Source: Bacteroidales bacterium
GTDB lineage: Bacteria > Bacteroidota > Bacteroidia > Bacteroidales > UBA12077
Reading direction: 5' to 3'
DNA length: 61,495 nt
Assembly (NCBI GenBank): GCA_019038645.1
Contig: JAHOYT010000026.1
Span: 1-61,495, forward strand
In this document: piece by piece, positions 28,548 to 38,140 of the stretch
Numbering within the stretch: the stretch's first letter is position 1
How the letters are laid out: each line of letters begins with the position of its first letter
Notes under the pieces: model-generated
The model's database searches: none
Told to the model about the DNA's origin: nothing
The model's input: the letters and a program-made list of their open reading frames with translations, nothing else
Translations under genes and position numbers: made by a program

Positions 28548-31472
28548 ATGCTCAATAAGTTAAAAGAACTATCTCTGGATTTGAGTGGTGATTTATATAC
28601 GGATCAGAAAACAAGAATATTATATGCAACAGATGCTTCAGCATATCGGGAATTGCCCATAGCAGTTGCTCGGCCTAAAGATAAAAGCGATCTGAGAAAA
28701 CTCGTTGATTTTGCAAATAAACATAATACGTCATTAATTCCCAGAACAGCCGGAACCTCACTGGCAGGACAGGTTGTTGGAAATGGTATTGTGGTTGACA
28801 TATCGAAATATTTTACTGAAATTTTAGAATTGAATAAAGAAGAGCGCTGGGTAAGGGTTCAGCCGGGAGTAATACTCGATGAATTAAATATGTTTTTGAA
28901 ACCTCACGGATTGTTTTTTGGTCCTGAGACTTCTACATCAAGCCGTTGTATGATAGGAGGTATGGTTGGGAATAACGCATGCGGATCACATTCAATAATT
29001 TATGGTACAACACGCGATCATACCTTAGCAACTAAAGTTATTTTGAGTGATGGTGTTGAAGTTGAATTTAAGTGTTTAGGTAAAGAGGAATTTGAAGAAA
29101 AACTTTCAGGAGATCAAGTAGAAAATAAAATATATCAACACATTAATACGGTATTGTCAGATAAGAAAAATCAAGATGAGATTCGCAAGGAATATCCTGA
29201 TAAATCAATTTACAGACGCAACACAGGTTATGCTATTGACTTGCTTCTTGAGACCGAGCCATTTATTAGTACTGAAGATAAGTTTAATTTCTCAAAGCTG
29301 ATTTGTGGATCAGAAGGTACACTTGGCCTGATAACTGAAATAACGTTAAATCTGGTAGATACACCTCCTGAAAATATAGCGGTTGTTGCTGCACATTTTA
29401 AAACAAAGGAAGAAGCTTTTAAAGCAAATCTTATTGCTTTAAAACACAATCCGGGCGCTGTTGAGATGATGGATAATACTATTCTGAATTTAACAAAAGG
29501 TAATCGTGATCAGCTAAAAAATCGCTATTTTGTTGATGGTGATCCCGGAGCAATATTAATAATCGAATTTGCAAGACAAACCATAGAAGAAATTAATGAA
29601 AGTTGTAATAATTTAATTGAAGATCTGAAAAAATCAGAGTTTGGATATCATTTCCCGGTAATTTATGGAGACGATACCAAAAAAGTTTGGGCTTTACGTA
29701 AAGCCGGATTAGGTGTATTATCTAATATGGAAGGCGATGCAAGACCGGTTTCTGTTATTGAAGATACTTCAGTAGATGTGGAAGTATTACCGGATTACAT
29801 GAGTGATTTTAAGAAGATTATGGATAAACATAAGCTTGAATGTGTTTATCATGCACATATCGGTTCGGGTGAATTGCATTTACGTCCAATATTAAACCTG
29901 AAAGATTCCAAAGATGTGGCTATGTTCCGGACTATTGGCCTTGAAATTGCTCATTTAGTTAAAAAATACAATGGTTCCTTAAGTGGCGAACATGGTGATG
30001 GTCGTGTTCGGGGGGAGTTTATACCGATTATTATTGGTGAGCATAATTATAAATTGCTTCATGAATTAAAATCTGTTTGGGATACTAATAATATCTTCAA
30101 CCCCGGTAAAATAGTCGATGTGCTACCAATGACATCAAATTTACGTTATTCACCTGATCAAATAGAAAAGGAAATTAAAACTATATTTGATTTTTCTGAT
30201 GTTGGCGGTATTCTAAGAGCAACGGAAAAATGTAATGGGAGCGGAGATTGCCGAAGAACAGAAAAGTCCGGAGGCACAATGTGCCCGAGTTATATGGCTA
30301 CCCGTAACGAAAATGATGTTACACGTGCCCGTGCGAACATTTTACGCGAATTTTTAACTAATTCTACAAATAAAAATCCTTTTGATCATACTGAAATAAA
30401 GGAAGTAATGGATTTATGCCTTTCGTGTAAAGCCTGTAAATCTGAATGTCCTTCGAGTGTTGATGTTGCTAAGCTAAAAGCGGAATTCCTGCAACACTAT
30501 TATGATGCACACGGAATACCATTGCGATCAAAGCTTATAGCTTATATTACCGAAATAAATAAGTTTGCTTCGCTTTTGCCATGGTTTTATAACCTTATTA
30601 TGAAGAACAAGCTTATTTCATCATGTATAATGCGATTGATTGGTTTTACTCCTGAAAGAAACATGCCTTTGCTTAGTAAACAAACCATGAGTAAATGGAT
30701 GAAACAATATATTAATGAGTTGACTAATAATAAGGATACAAAAAGGAAAGTTTATTTATTTAACGATGAATTTACGAATTATAACGATACCGATATTGGA
30801 ATAAAAACGGTTCAGTTGCTTACACGTTTGGGTTACGAAGTAGTTATTCCAAAGCATATTGATAGTGGACGAACTTATTTATCAAAAGGACTCTTGCGAA
30901 AAGCTAAAAAAATAGCAATACAAAATGTAAATTATTTGAAAGATATCATTTCTACTAAGTCACCATTAGTGGGAATAGAGCCTTCTGCAATTTTGACTTT
31001 CAGGGATGAATATCCTGATTTAATGAGTGATGAGTTAAAAGAAATAGCCCTTGAATTAAGTAAAAATACCTTGATGATTGATGAGTTTCTGAAACGAGAA
31101 ATTGAAAATGGAAACATTAAAAAGGAACAATTTACGAATGCTAAGGAAAATATAAAGCTCCATGGTCATTGTCAGCAAAAGGCTGTCGCATCGACGGATC
31201 CAACTAAGTTTCTATTATCATTTCCCGAAAATTATAGTGTAGAAGAGATTCCTTCAGGATGTTGCGGAATGGCAGGATCGTTTGGATATGAAAAAGAGCA
31301 CTACAAAGTTTCTATGAAAATAGGAGAGATGGTGCTATTTCCTGCTGTTAGAGAAGCAAGTGAGCAAACTTTAATTGCAGCGCCAGGAACAAGTTGTAGG
31401 CATCAAATTAAAGATGGAACGGGTAAACAGGCATTACATCCGGTTGAGATATTGTATACTGCCTTGTTATAA
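28548..31472 (+). CDS. FAD-linked oxidase fused to Fe-S/CCG reductase (D-2-hydroxyacid dehydrogenase type)
   Basis: The 974-aa protein joins a GlcD-like flavoprotein and a GlcF-like Fe-S protein in one chain. The FAD_binding_4 domain (about 35-175) has IPRTAGTSLAGQVVG and MVGNNACGSHSIIYG. The FAD-oxidase C domain (to about 530) has HAHIGSGELHLRP and SGEHGDGRVRGEF. Two cysteine clusters follow: CNGSGDC...MCPSY (about 560-585) and LSCKACKSECPSS (about 624-637). The end holds CCG-type motifs (GHCQQKAV, SGCCGMAGSFGYE). Such fusions oxidise D-lactate, D-2-hydroxyglutarate or glycolate and pass electrons to the membrane pool; the substrate here is undetermined. The start is ATG 28548, since the upstream TTG extension adds 22 unsupported residues. 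Confidence 0.92.
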   Translation: MLNKLKELSLDLSGDLYTDQKTRILYATDASAYRELPIAVARPKDKSDLRKLVDFANKHNTSLIPRTAGTSLAGQVVGNGIVVDISKYFTEILELNKEERWVRVQPGVILDELNMFLKPHGLFFGPETSTSSRCMIGGMVGNNACGSHSIIYGTTRDHTLATKVILSDGVEVEFKCLGKEEFEEKLSGDQVENKIYQHINTVLSDKKNQDEIRKEYPDKSIYRRNTGYAIDLLLETEPFISTEDKFNFSKLICGSEGTLGLITEITLNLVDTPPENIAVVAAHFKTKEEAFKANLIALKHNPGAVEMMDNTILNLTKGNRDQLKNRYFVDGDPGAILIIEFARQTIEEINESCNNLIEDLKKSEFGYHFPVIYGDDTKKVWALRKAGLGVLSNMEGDARPVSVIEDTSVDVEVLPDYMSDFKKIMDKHKLECVYHAHIGSGELHLRPILNLKDSKDVAMFRTIGLEIAHLVKKYNGSLSGEHGDGRVRGEFIPIIIGEHNYKLLHELKSVWDTNNIFNPGKIVDVLPMTSNLRYSPDQIEKEIKTIFDFSDVGGILRATEKCNGSGDCRRTEKSGGTMCPSYMATRNENDVTRARANILREFLTNSTNKNPFDHTEIKEVMDLCLSCKACKSECPSSVDVAKLKAEFLQHYYDAHGIPLRSKLIAYITEINKFASLLPWFYNLIMKNKLISSCIMRLIGFTPERNMPLLSKQTMSKWMKQYINELTNNKDTKRKVYLFNDEFTNYNDTDIGIKTVQLLTRLGYEVVIPKHIDSGRTYLSKGLLRKAKKIAIQNVNYLKDIISTKSPLVGIEPSAILTFRDEYPDLMSDELKEIALELSKNTLMIDEFLKREIENGNIKKEQFTNAKENIKLHGHCQQKAVASTDPTKFLLSFPENYSVEEIPSGCCGMAGSFGYEKEHYKVSMKIGEMVLFPAVREASEQTLIAAPGTSCRHQIKDGTGKQALHPVEILYTALL

Positions 31473-31519
31473 CATTTTTTAACAAAAATTAAACAGATGT
31501 TTTTAAAATAGATCGTTTC

Positions 31520-31591
31520 TTTAAGGTTTAATTCATTTTTTACATAATTCAATTTGTGGAATGGATTTATTTAATACGTTTAAACCTTAAA
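31520..31591 (+). promoter_or_regulatory. Perfect 12-bp inverted repeat in the leader of the FtsX-like permease gene
   Basis: TTTAAGGTTTAA (31520-31531) and TTAAACCTTAAA (31580-31591) are exact reverse complements 48 nt apart. The right arm ends 5 nt before the ATG at 31597. In mRNA the pairing would cover the ribosome-entry site. It could equally be a spaced operator. Function is inferred. Confidence 0.5.
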
Positions 31592-31596
31592 TTCAA

Positions 31597-33993
31597 ATGA
31601 TACTAAAATTTACTTTTCGGAATCTACGTAAGCATCCATTTTTAAACCTAATTAAAATTATTGGTTTAAGTTTAGCACTATTCGGTCTTATTTTAATATT
31701 ACTTTTTCTAAAGAGAGAGCTAAGTTATGACCAGTATCATTCTAAATCAGAAAGAATATATCGTCATACTATAACAATGGATAGCTTTTTTGATGGTAAA
31801 CATTTTGCACGACTTTATAGTGGTGCTTATATTCCTCAAATGGTTGATTATTTTCCTGAAATTGAAAGTTATGTAAGATTAGGTAGATTCAGAAGTAGTT
31901 TTATCAAAAATGGAGAAATGTTTATCGAAGTGAATCAAGCTTTTCAGGTTGATAGTACTTTTTTGAAAATTTTTGATATAGATCTTTTAATTGGAAATCC
32001 TGAATCAATTTTAGATGAGCCGGGAGCTTTAATTATTTCTGAAAGTTATTCAAAAAAAGTATTTGGAGAGATAAATCCTATTGGGCAAGTATTAACCTTG
32101 CCTAAAGATCAAAATAATGCCGAAGATGTTGATTTTATTGTTAAAGGTATAATGAAAGACTTTCCAAAAGCGAGTCATTTTCATCCTGAATTTATTGTTT
32201 CACCACTAAATAGAGAAGTTTTCGACAGTTGGGCTTGGGTATATTTGTTATTGAACGAGAATGTTAATCCTGATATAGTTATTTCTAAGTTCAAAAATTT
32301 CGGATCGGAAGCATGGAATATAGATAAGAATGAAATTCAACTGGAACCTTATTTACAAAATATTGAAGATATTCATTTACATTCAGATAAATTAAGAGAA
32401 ATAGAATCCAACGGTAACATGCCTATAGTCTATACTCTTGCCATAGCTGCTTTATTGTTAGTATTTATATCTATGATAAATTATTCTAATTTGAATATTG
32501 GAATGGCAGTATTTAGCGATAAGTTTTTGTATATAAATAAGATATCAGGTGCAACTAAGAAAATAAATATCAGATATTTTGTGCTTGAAAGTGTACTAAT
32601 TTCTTTATTTTCAGTCTTAATAACTTTATTTCTATTAACATTAGTTGATAATTATGTTAAGAGTAATTATGGGCTAAATATATTAGAAGATAAACCACTC
32701 ATTATTATTTCAGTTATTATTTTCAGTATTATAAGTATAATATCGGGTATTTTGCCAATATCTAAAAGTGCAATTAAGAATGTAAATTCATTCCTGAATT
32801 TAACCGATAATAAACAAAAAAGAAAAGGATTAAGTAAAGGTTTAATTCTGCTACAATATACCATAATGATTGCTTTAATTATGGCCGTATTAGTAATCCA
32901 CAAACAAACCATGTATTCTTTAAATAATAGTTTAGGAGATAATTCTAAAGAATTAATTTGTTTTGAAAATGTTCACGATAACGTACAAGAAGATTTTTCT
33001 TTATTTAAGGATGAGTTATTAAAATATAACACAATTGAGAGTGTAACAGCAATGTTTGAACCTCCGGGTGGTGAAGCTAATGATATGTTTCCTTTTGAGA
33101 TGGAAGGTTATTTGCCTGATGAAACTATTGAACATGATGAAAGAATTGGTGTTTTTCCCTGTGATTATGATTTTGCTGAAGTTTTTAGACTTCATTTTAT
33201 AGCAGGAGATAATTTCTCAAAAAAATATGAAGATGTAGAAGGCTCAGGTGAATATATTATTAATGAATCTACAATGAAAAGGTTAGGATATAATGACCCT
33301 AACGAGATTATAGGGAAAGAATTTGCTTTAAGTTTTTTTACTGATTTTATTAAAATACCAAAAGGGAGAATAATAGGTGTGGTTAAAGATTTTCATTTTT
33401 CAAGTTTGAAAAAAGAGATTGAACCTTTGGTATTATTTAAAAGAAAACAAATGTGGCTTGGGAATTTTATTGTTTCCTTTAATTCTGAAAATAAGGAAAA
33501 AGCTATGCAGGACATAAAGAATGTGTGGAATAATTTATTTGCAAACTATCCTTATGAATACGAGCACGTTGAATCAATGTATAAAAGTGTTTATAAACCA
33601 GAATTATTACAAGCTAAGTTGCTAACAATATTTACAGTTATTTCACTATTTATATGTTCTATGGGGCTTTTAGGTATGTCTATGTTAGTTACACAGCGAA
33701 GAACAAAAGAAATTGGAGTACGAAAAGTAAACGGTGGAAATATATTACAAATTGTATTTATGCTTAACTGGGATTTAATGAAATGGATTTTGATTTCATT
33801 TGTAATATCTATTCCAATAGCTTATTATGCAATGAATAAGTGGTTAGAAAGTTTTGCCTATAAAATAGTACTTGATTGGTGGTTTTTTGTGGTTTCAGGC
33901 TTAATTGCTATTGCAATTTCTTTGATTACTGTTACAATCACATCAATGAAAGCTGCTGCAAGTAATCCTGTTGGTTCATTAAGATATGAATAA
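31597..33993 (+). CDS. FtsX/MacB-like ABC transporter permease
   Basis: The 798-aa protein is the large Bacteroidota form of FtsX-like permeases. One helix near the N-terminus (about 20-42) precedes a large periplasmic MacB-PCD domain. Three helices follow near 285-385, then a helix at about 425-445 that opens the second half, a second extracytoplasmic domain, and a final three-helix FtsX domain whose start contains MSMLVTQRRTKEIGVRKVNG, the family signature. It would work as the mechanotransmitting membrane subunit with an ABC ATPase. No ATPase gene is adjacent, so the partner must lie elsewhere. The substrate is unknown. Confidence 0.88.
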   Translation: MILKFTFRNLRKHPFLNLIKIIGLSLALFGLILILLFLKRELSYDQYHSKSERIYRHTITMDSFFDGKHFARLYSGAYIPQMVDYFPEIESYVRLGRFRSSFIKNGEMFIEVNQAFQVDSTFLKIFDIDLLIGNPESILDEPGALIISESYSKKVFGEINPIGQVLTLPKDQNNAEDVDFIVKGIMKDFPKASHFHPEFIVSPLNREVFDSWAWVYLLLNENVNPDIVISKFKNFGSEAWNIDKNEIQLEPYLQNIEDIHLHSDKLREIESNGNMPIVYTLAIAALLLVFISMINYSNLNIGMAVFSDKFLYINKISGATKKINIRYFVLESVLISLFSVLITLFLLTLVDNYVKSNYGLNILEDKPLIIISVIIFSIISIISGILPISKSAIKNVNSFLNLTDNKQKRKGLSKGLILLQYTIMIALIMAVLVIHKQTMYSLNNSLGDNSKELICFENVHDNVQEDFSLFKDELLKYNTIESVTAMFEPPGGEANDMFPFEMEGYLPDETIEHDERIGVFPCDYDFAEVFRLHFIAGDNFSKKYEDVEGSGEYIINESTMKRLGYNDPNEIIGKEFALSFFTDFIKIPKGRIIGVVKDFHFSSLKKEIEPLVLFKRKQMWLGNFIVSFNSENKEKAMQDIKNVWNNLFANYPYEYEHVESMYKSVYKPELLQAKLLTIFTVISLFICSMGLLGMSMLVTQRRTKEIGVRKVNGGNILQIVFMLNWDLMKWILISFVISIPIAYYAMNKWLESFAYKIVLDWWFFVVSGLIAIAISLITVTITSMKAAASNPVGSLRYE

Positions 33994-34067
33994 TTGATAT
34001 TGTTATAATTTGTAGAAATGTTATTTCATTTTAGTAAATTTCGACTTTTAAATAAAAAAATATAATT

Positions 34068-35699
34068 ATGAAGAAAATAGGCAGCATTTTATTATCTATA
34101 TTATTAAGTTTAATATTTACTAATTTTCTTATTGCACAAGATAAAAGCGACTGGAAAGGCGGCGTTCCTGAAGGTTGTACTTCAATTACAGTTGGTAAAT
34201 TAGCATCTGTTGATGGTTCAGTAATTACTTCGCATACCGATGATAGTCATCGTACCCGTTCATGGATGGATATTAAACTTGCTAAAGACCACAAAGCAGG
34301 AGCAATGGTTCCAATGTATAAACGAACTGCCGATAATACGAAAGCGATGCCGGTATATAAACATGATAGAATTGGAGAAATTCCACAGGTTGAACATACT
34401 TTTCAATATATTAATTCGGCATACCCTTGTATGAACGATAAACAACTGGGAATTGGTGAATCTACATTTGGTGGAAGGGAAGAGCTCCAGTCAGATGCCG
34501 GTTTAATTGATTGTCAGAGGCTTTGTCAATTAATGGTTGAGCGTTGCACTACTGCGCGCGAAGCGATTAAAATGGCAGGCGAATTAACCAAAAAGTATGG
34601 ATGGAACGATTATGGTGAATGCCTAACAATTGCTGATCCTAAAGAGGTTTGGCATTTCGAAATTGTTGGTTCGGGAAAAGATAAAGTTGGTGCAGTTTGG
34701 GTTGCACAACGTGTTCCTGACGATCATATTTCGGTTAATGTAAACGCAAGTACCATAAAAGAGATTGATTTATCACAACCGGATTATTTTATGGCATCAG
34801 AAAACATATACGAAGTGGCAAAAGAAAATGGTTGGTGGAGCGAAAATGAAACTTTTCAGTTCTGTTATGCTTATGCTCCTGAAAGCAGAAAAACTTTTGC
34901 TGCCCGCCGTCGTGAGTGGAGAGTATTTGATTTATTTGCACCATCATTACATCTTGACCCAAATGATGAAAATTATCCGTTCTCAGTTAAACCTGATAAA
35001 AAAGTTTCTTTGGAAGATTTAGTAATGGTTTTCAAAGATTATTATGAAGGTACTCCTTACGATATGACCAGAAGTATTAAAACTACAGACAGCGAAGGGA
35101 AAACCATTATTTCGCCTTTAGCTAATCCTTTTATGCCTTACGATCAGCTGGATATTTCAAATGTTAGTGGTGGCTGGTACAGTGTTGATCACGAATCCGG
35201 AAAAATAGATTTTCTTGGTGAGCGTACGATTGCGCGTTGGTATACCATGTATGCAACTATTATACAGTGTCGTGACTGGTTACCAGATGAAATTGGCGGT
35301 GTTGTTTGGTTAGCACAGGATAATGTAGCAACTTCTGTGTATGTGCCTGTTTATTGTAGTGTTACTGATTTGCCTGATTCATATAAAACTCCTGGCAGAG
35401 TTAAAGGATTTACCAGAGAATCAGCATGGTGGGCATTTAATCGTATGGGAACATTAACTGCTCAGCGCTGGGGCGAAATGCGCCACGATGTTGATGCAGT
35501 ATGGAACCCGATACAAAAAGAATTGTTCGGAAATCAAAAAATATTTGAGGAAGAAGCCTTAAAATTATACAAGGAAAAGAAGCCCCAAAAAACCATTGAT
35601 TATGTTACAAAATATTCAAACGATTGGGCTGATAAAGTGGTTGACAAAGCATGGGAATTAGGTGATTTCCTTTGGACCAAATATGATGAAAAATTTTAA
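34068..35699 (+). CDS. Peptidase family C69 dipeptidase, secreted
   Basis: A signal peptide (about 1-24, ending LIAQ) leads to a C69 (Ntn-hydrolase-fold) dipeptidase. The likely nucleophile is Cys37 in EGCTSITVGK, which would become the N-terminal residue after processing. Conserved text follows: DGSVITSHTDDS, then GIGESTFGG. The 543-aa length fits Bacteroidota members of PF03577. It would cleave dipeptides in the periplasm or outside the cell. No operon partner is visible: a long spacer precedes it, and a palindromic repeat follows 18 nt after the stop. Confidence 0.9.
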   Translation: MKKIGSILLSILLSLIFTNFLIAQDKSDWKGGVPEGCTSITVGKLASVDGSVITSHTDDSHRTRSWMDIKLAKDHKAGAMVPMYKRTADNTKAMPVYKHDRIGEIPQVEHTFQYINSAYPCMNDKQLGIGESTFGGREELQSDAGLIDCQRLCQLMVERCTTAREAIKMAGELTKKYGWNDYGECLTIADPKEVWHFEIVGSGKDKVGAVWVAQRVPDDHISVNVNASTIKEIDLSQPDYFMASENIYEVAKENGWWSENETFQFCYAYAPESRKTFAARRREWRVFDLFAPSLHLDPNDENYPFSVKPDKKVSLEDLVMVFKDYYEGTPYDMTRSIKTTDSEGKTIISPLANPFMPYDQLDISNVSGGWYSVDHESGKIDFLGERTIARWYTMYATIIQCRDWLPDEIGGVVWLAQDNVATSVYVPVYCSVTDLPDSYKTPGRVKGFTRESAWWAFNRMGTLTAQRWGEMRHDVDAVWNPIQKELFGNQKIFEEEALKLYKEKKPQKTIDYVTKYSNDWADKVVDKAWELGDFLWTKYDEKF

Positions 35700-35717
35700 C
35701 AATTGAAAAAATAAGGT

Positions 35718-35784
35718 GTCATGCTGAGCCTGTCGAAGTATGACACATTGATGAAATAACACACTTCGACAAGCTCAGTGTGAC
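35718..35784. repeat. REP-like inverted repeat (GTCATGCTGAGCCTGTCGAAGT type)
   Basis: Two 22-nt arms, 35718-35739 and 35763-35784, are reverse complements apart from three positions, separated by 23 nt. The core TGAGC(C/T)TGTCGAAG is a familiar dispersed intergenic palindrome in bacterial genomes. The right arm runs into a T-tract (35787-35792), so it may also end transcription of the dipeptidase gene. Confidence 0.85.
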
Positions 35785-35812
35785 AATTTTTTATAAGCGA
35801 AATAATACAGTT

Positions 35813-36847
35813 ATGTCAAAAAACAAACGTGGTTTTGCAAGTGATAACAACTCAGGTGTGCATCCTGAAATAATGAAAGCTATTCTTGAGGCTAATGAAG
35901 GACACACAATTGCTTACGGTGATGATATATATACTGAACGTGCAAAAGCTAAACTATATGAACATTTTGGCAATGATATTGATATATATTTTGTTTTTAT
36001 TGGTACAGCAGCAAATGTTTTAGGGCTAAATGCAGCAACCCGTTCGTGGAATTCGATTATTTGTGCTGAAACATCACATATTAATGAAGATGAGTGCGGA
36101 GCTCCTGAAAAATTTAACGGATTTAAGTTATTATCTGTTGAAACACCAGATGGTAAGTTAAGGGTTGATTTGATTCAGAAGCATATGAAAGGTTTTGATT
36201 TTGAGCATCATTCGCAACCAAAAATAATTTCTATAACACAGGCAACTGAGTTAGGAACCGTTTATAATACAGATGAAATTAAAGAATTAGCTGATTTTGC
36301 GCATCAAAATAAAATGTATTTACACATGGATGGTGCACGAATTGCCAATGCCGCTGTAAGTTTGAATATGGGATTTAAAGAATTTACAGAAGACCTTGGT
36401 GTTGATATTCTTTCCTTTGGCGGAACTAAAAACGGAATGATGTACGGCGAAGCAATCCTGTTTTTAAATAAGAAATTAGGACAAGATTTTAAATACGTGC
36501 GAAAGCAAGGAATGCAGCTGGCATCGAAAATGCGTTTTATTTCAGCTCAGTTTGAACGATACCTTTCTGACAATTTGTGGTACGAAAATGCTAAACACTC
36601 CAATAATATGGCTCAACTTTTAGCAACTAAAATTAAAGATATTCCACAAATACGGATAACTCAAAAAGTAGAGGTAAATGGTATATTTGCAATTGTTCCA
36701 AAAGAAATTATTCCAGTGTTAAAAAAAGAATATTTCTTTTACGATTGGGACGAATCACGAAATGAAGTACGCTGGATGACATCTTTCGATACACAGGAAG
36801 AGGATATCAATAATTTTGTGGCATTAATAAAGAAAAAGCTTTCTTAA
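35813..36847 (+). CDS. ltaE: Low-specificity L-threonine aldolase family protein
   Basis: This is a fold-type I PLP enzyme that splits threonine or allo-threonine into glycine and acetaldehyde. The 344-aa sequence has the typical start FASDNNSGVHPEI, Asp173 in HMDGARIANA that contacts the PLP ring nitrogen, and the Schiff-base Lys206 in SFGGTKNGMM. The start is ATG 35813: the longer open frame begins with GTG inside the palindromic repeat and adds 11 residues not expected for the family. It converges on the class V aminotransferase gene, with 17 nt between them. Confidence 0.9.
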   Translation: MSKNKRGFASDNNSGVHPEIMKAILEANEGHTIAYGDDIYTERAKAKLYEHFGNDIDIYFVFIGTAANVLGLNAATRSWNSIICAETSHINEDECGAPEKFNGFKLLSVETPDGKLRVDLIQKHMKGFDFEHHSQPKIISITQATELGTVYNTDEIKELADFAHQNKMYLHMDGARIANAAVSLNMGFKEFTEDLGVDILSFGGTKNGMMYGEAILFLNKKLGQDFKYVRKQGMQLASKMRFISAQFERYLSDNLWYENAKHSNNMAQLLATKIKDIPQIRITQKVEVNGIFAIVPKEIIPVLKKEYFFYDWDESRNEVRWMTSFDTQEEDINNFVALIKKKLS

Positions 36848-36864
36848 TATCTTAATAAAAGTTA

Positions 36865-38037
36865 TTAAGCAGGGTCATTTAAAATATCCTGACAAGCTTT
36901 CAGTCCAACACCAGAATTGAAACTGTAATTACAAACCCTGAGTCCGGATTCAATTGCACCAACGGTGGCTAATAAATCACTGCGATTAACTGATCCCATA
37001 TGACCCACTCTAAAATATTTAGCTTTTATTTCAGAAAGTAATCCACCTGCAATAATAATTCCTTCTTTTGAGATACCTCCCAATAGCTCGCCTCCGGTAA
37101 CTCTTTCCGGGTAATATGGAGCAGACAAAGTATTTGCTGAAACTTTTTCATTGACGGGAATCATATTTAAACCTAATGCCTTTATTGCAGAACGGAATGC
37201 TTTACCTGCTTGTAAGTGTCGCTTAAATCTTTTGTCCATCCCTTCTTTTAGGATTAGTTTCAGGCTTGTTTCTAGCGCCAAAATTAGATTTACTGCAGGA
37301 GTTCCAAAATACGAAGGGGTTCTGTTTTCATAGGCCTTCATAACAGGTAACCAATTTGTCCAATCACAATAGTAATTTCCAACCGGAGTTTTTCTGTTTT
37401 CAAATGCTTTTATAGCCTTTTGAGAAGCAACCAACAGCGCAAGTCCTGGTGGTACACCAATTGCTTTTTGAGAAGCAGTTAACACAACATCGATACCCCA
37501 TTCTTCCTGACGAATTTCTTCACCTGCCACTGAACATACACCATCGAGTATTGTTAAAACCTCATATTTTTGGCCTAATTTCCCAAATAATTTTGCATCA
37601 TTAAGTACAGCGGTGGAAGTATCCACATGTGTAAATGTCATCAGCTTATAGTTTTTCTTTTTAAGCTGTGCCTCTATCTGATCAAATGGAACAACATCAC
37701 CCAAAGGGGCTCTGAGAATATCAACATTTGCACCGTAACGTTTTAGAAGTTCTGCATATCTTTCGCCAAAATATCCTGTTGAAATAACCAGGGCATTATC
37801 ACCTGTTTCAATTAGATTAGACCCGGCAATATCCATGGCCAACGTTCCTGTTCCGGCAATAATAAATGCTTGTCCTGCAGGACAAAGCCACACTGATTTC
37901 ATTAGTTCCAGTGCTTTACCAAAAGATTCAATAAAATTTGGATCGACATGACCTGGTGTTGGAGTAGCCATGGATTGCATAACTTCCGGTTCGAATTCAA
38001 TAGGACCTGGAATCATTAATAATTTGCGCGCTTTCAT
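36865..38037 (-). CDS. Class V aminotransferase (alanine-glyoxylate / serine-pyruvate type)
   Basis: The 390-aa PLP enzyme starts MIPGPIEFEPEVMQSM, as in serine-glyoxylate and alanine-glyoxylate aminotransferases. The phosphate-binding segment is GTGTLAMD (62-69), the PLP-pyridine Asp is Asp165 in TILDGVCS, and the Schiff-base Lys is Lys191 in LTASQKAIGVPPG. It would move an amino group between small amino acids and glyoxylate or pyruvate. The exact pair cannot be read from the sequence. An L-threonine aldolase (glycine-forming) lies next to it in convergent orientation, which fits glycine/serine metabolism, but this is inference. Confidence 0.87.
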   Translation of the reverse strand: MKARKLLMIPGPIEFEPEVMQSMATPTPGHVDPNFIESFGKALELMKSVWLCPAGQAFIIAGTGTLAMDIAGSNLIETGDNALVISTGYFGERYAELLKRYGANVDILRAPLGDVVPFDQIEAQLKKKNYKLMTFTHVDTSTAVLNDAKLFGKLGQKYEVLTILDGVCSVAGEEIRQEEWGIDVVLTASQKAIGVPPGLALLVASQKAIKAFENRKTPVGNYYCDWTNWLPVMKAYENRTPSYFGTPAVNLILALETSLKLILKEGMDKRFKRHLQAGKAFRSAIKALGLNMIPVNEKVSANTLSAPYYPERVTGGELLGGISKEGIIIAGGLLSEIKAKYFRVGHMGSVNRSDLLATVGAIESGLRVCNYSFNSGVGLKACQDILNDPA

Positions 38038-38140
38038 ATGATTATATTTAAAGTCTTACTTAATGTGTGTTTTTTCGGTACGATTTACCGGTTCTCCATT
38101 AGAATCCGACTATTGATTATTAGGTAGTTAGTTCTTGTAA

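Noticed and set aside
35780-35812. GTG start adding 11 residues to the threonine aldolase
   Set aside because: The extension lies within the REP-like repeat, and family members begin at the following ATG region.
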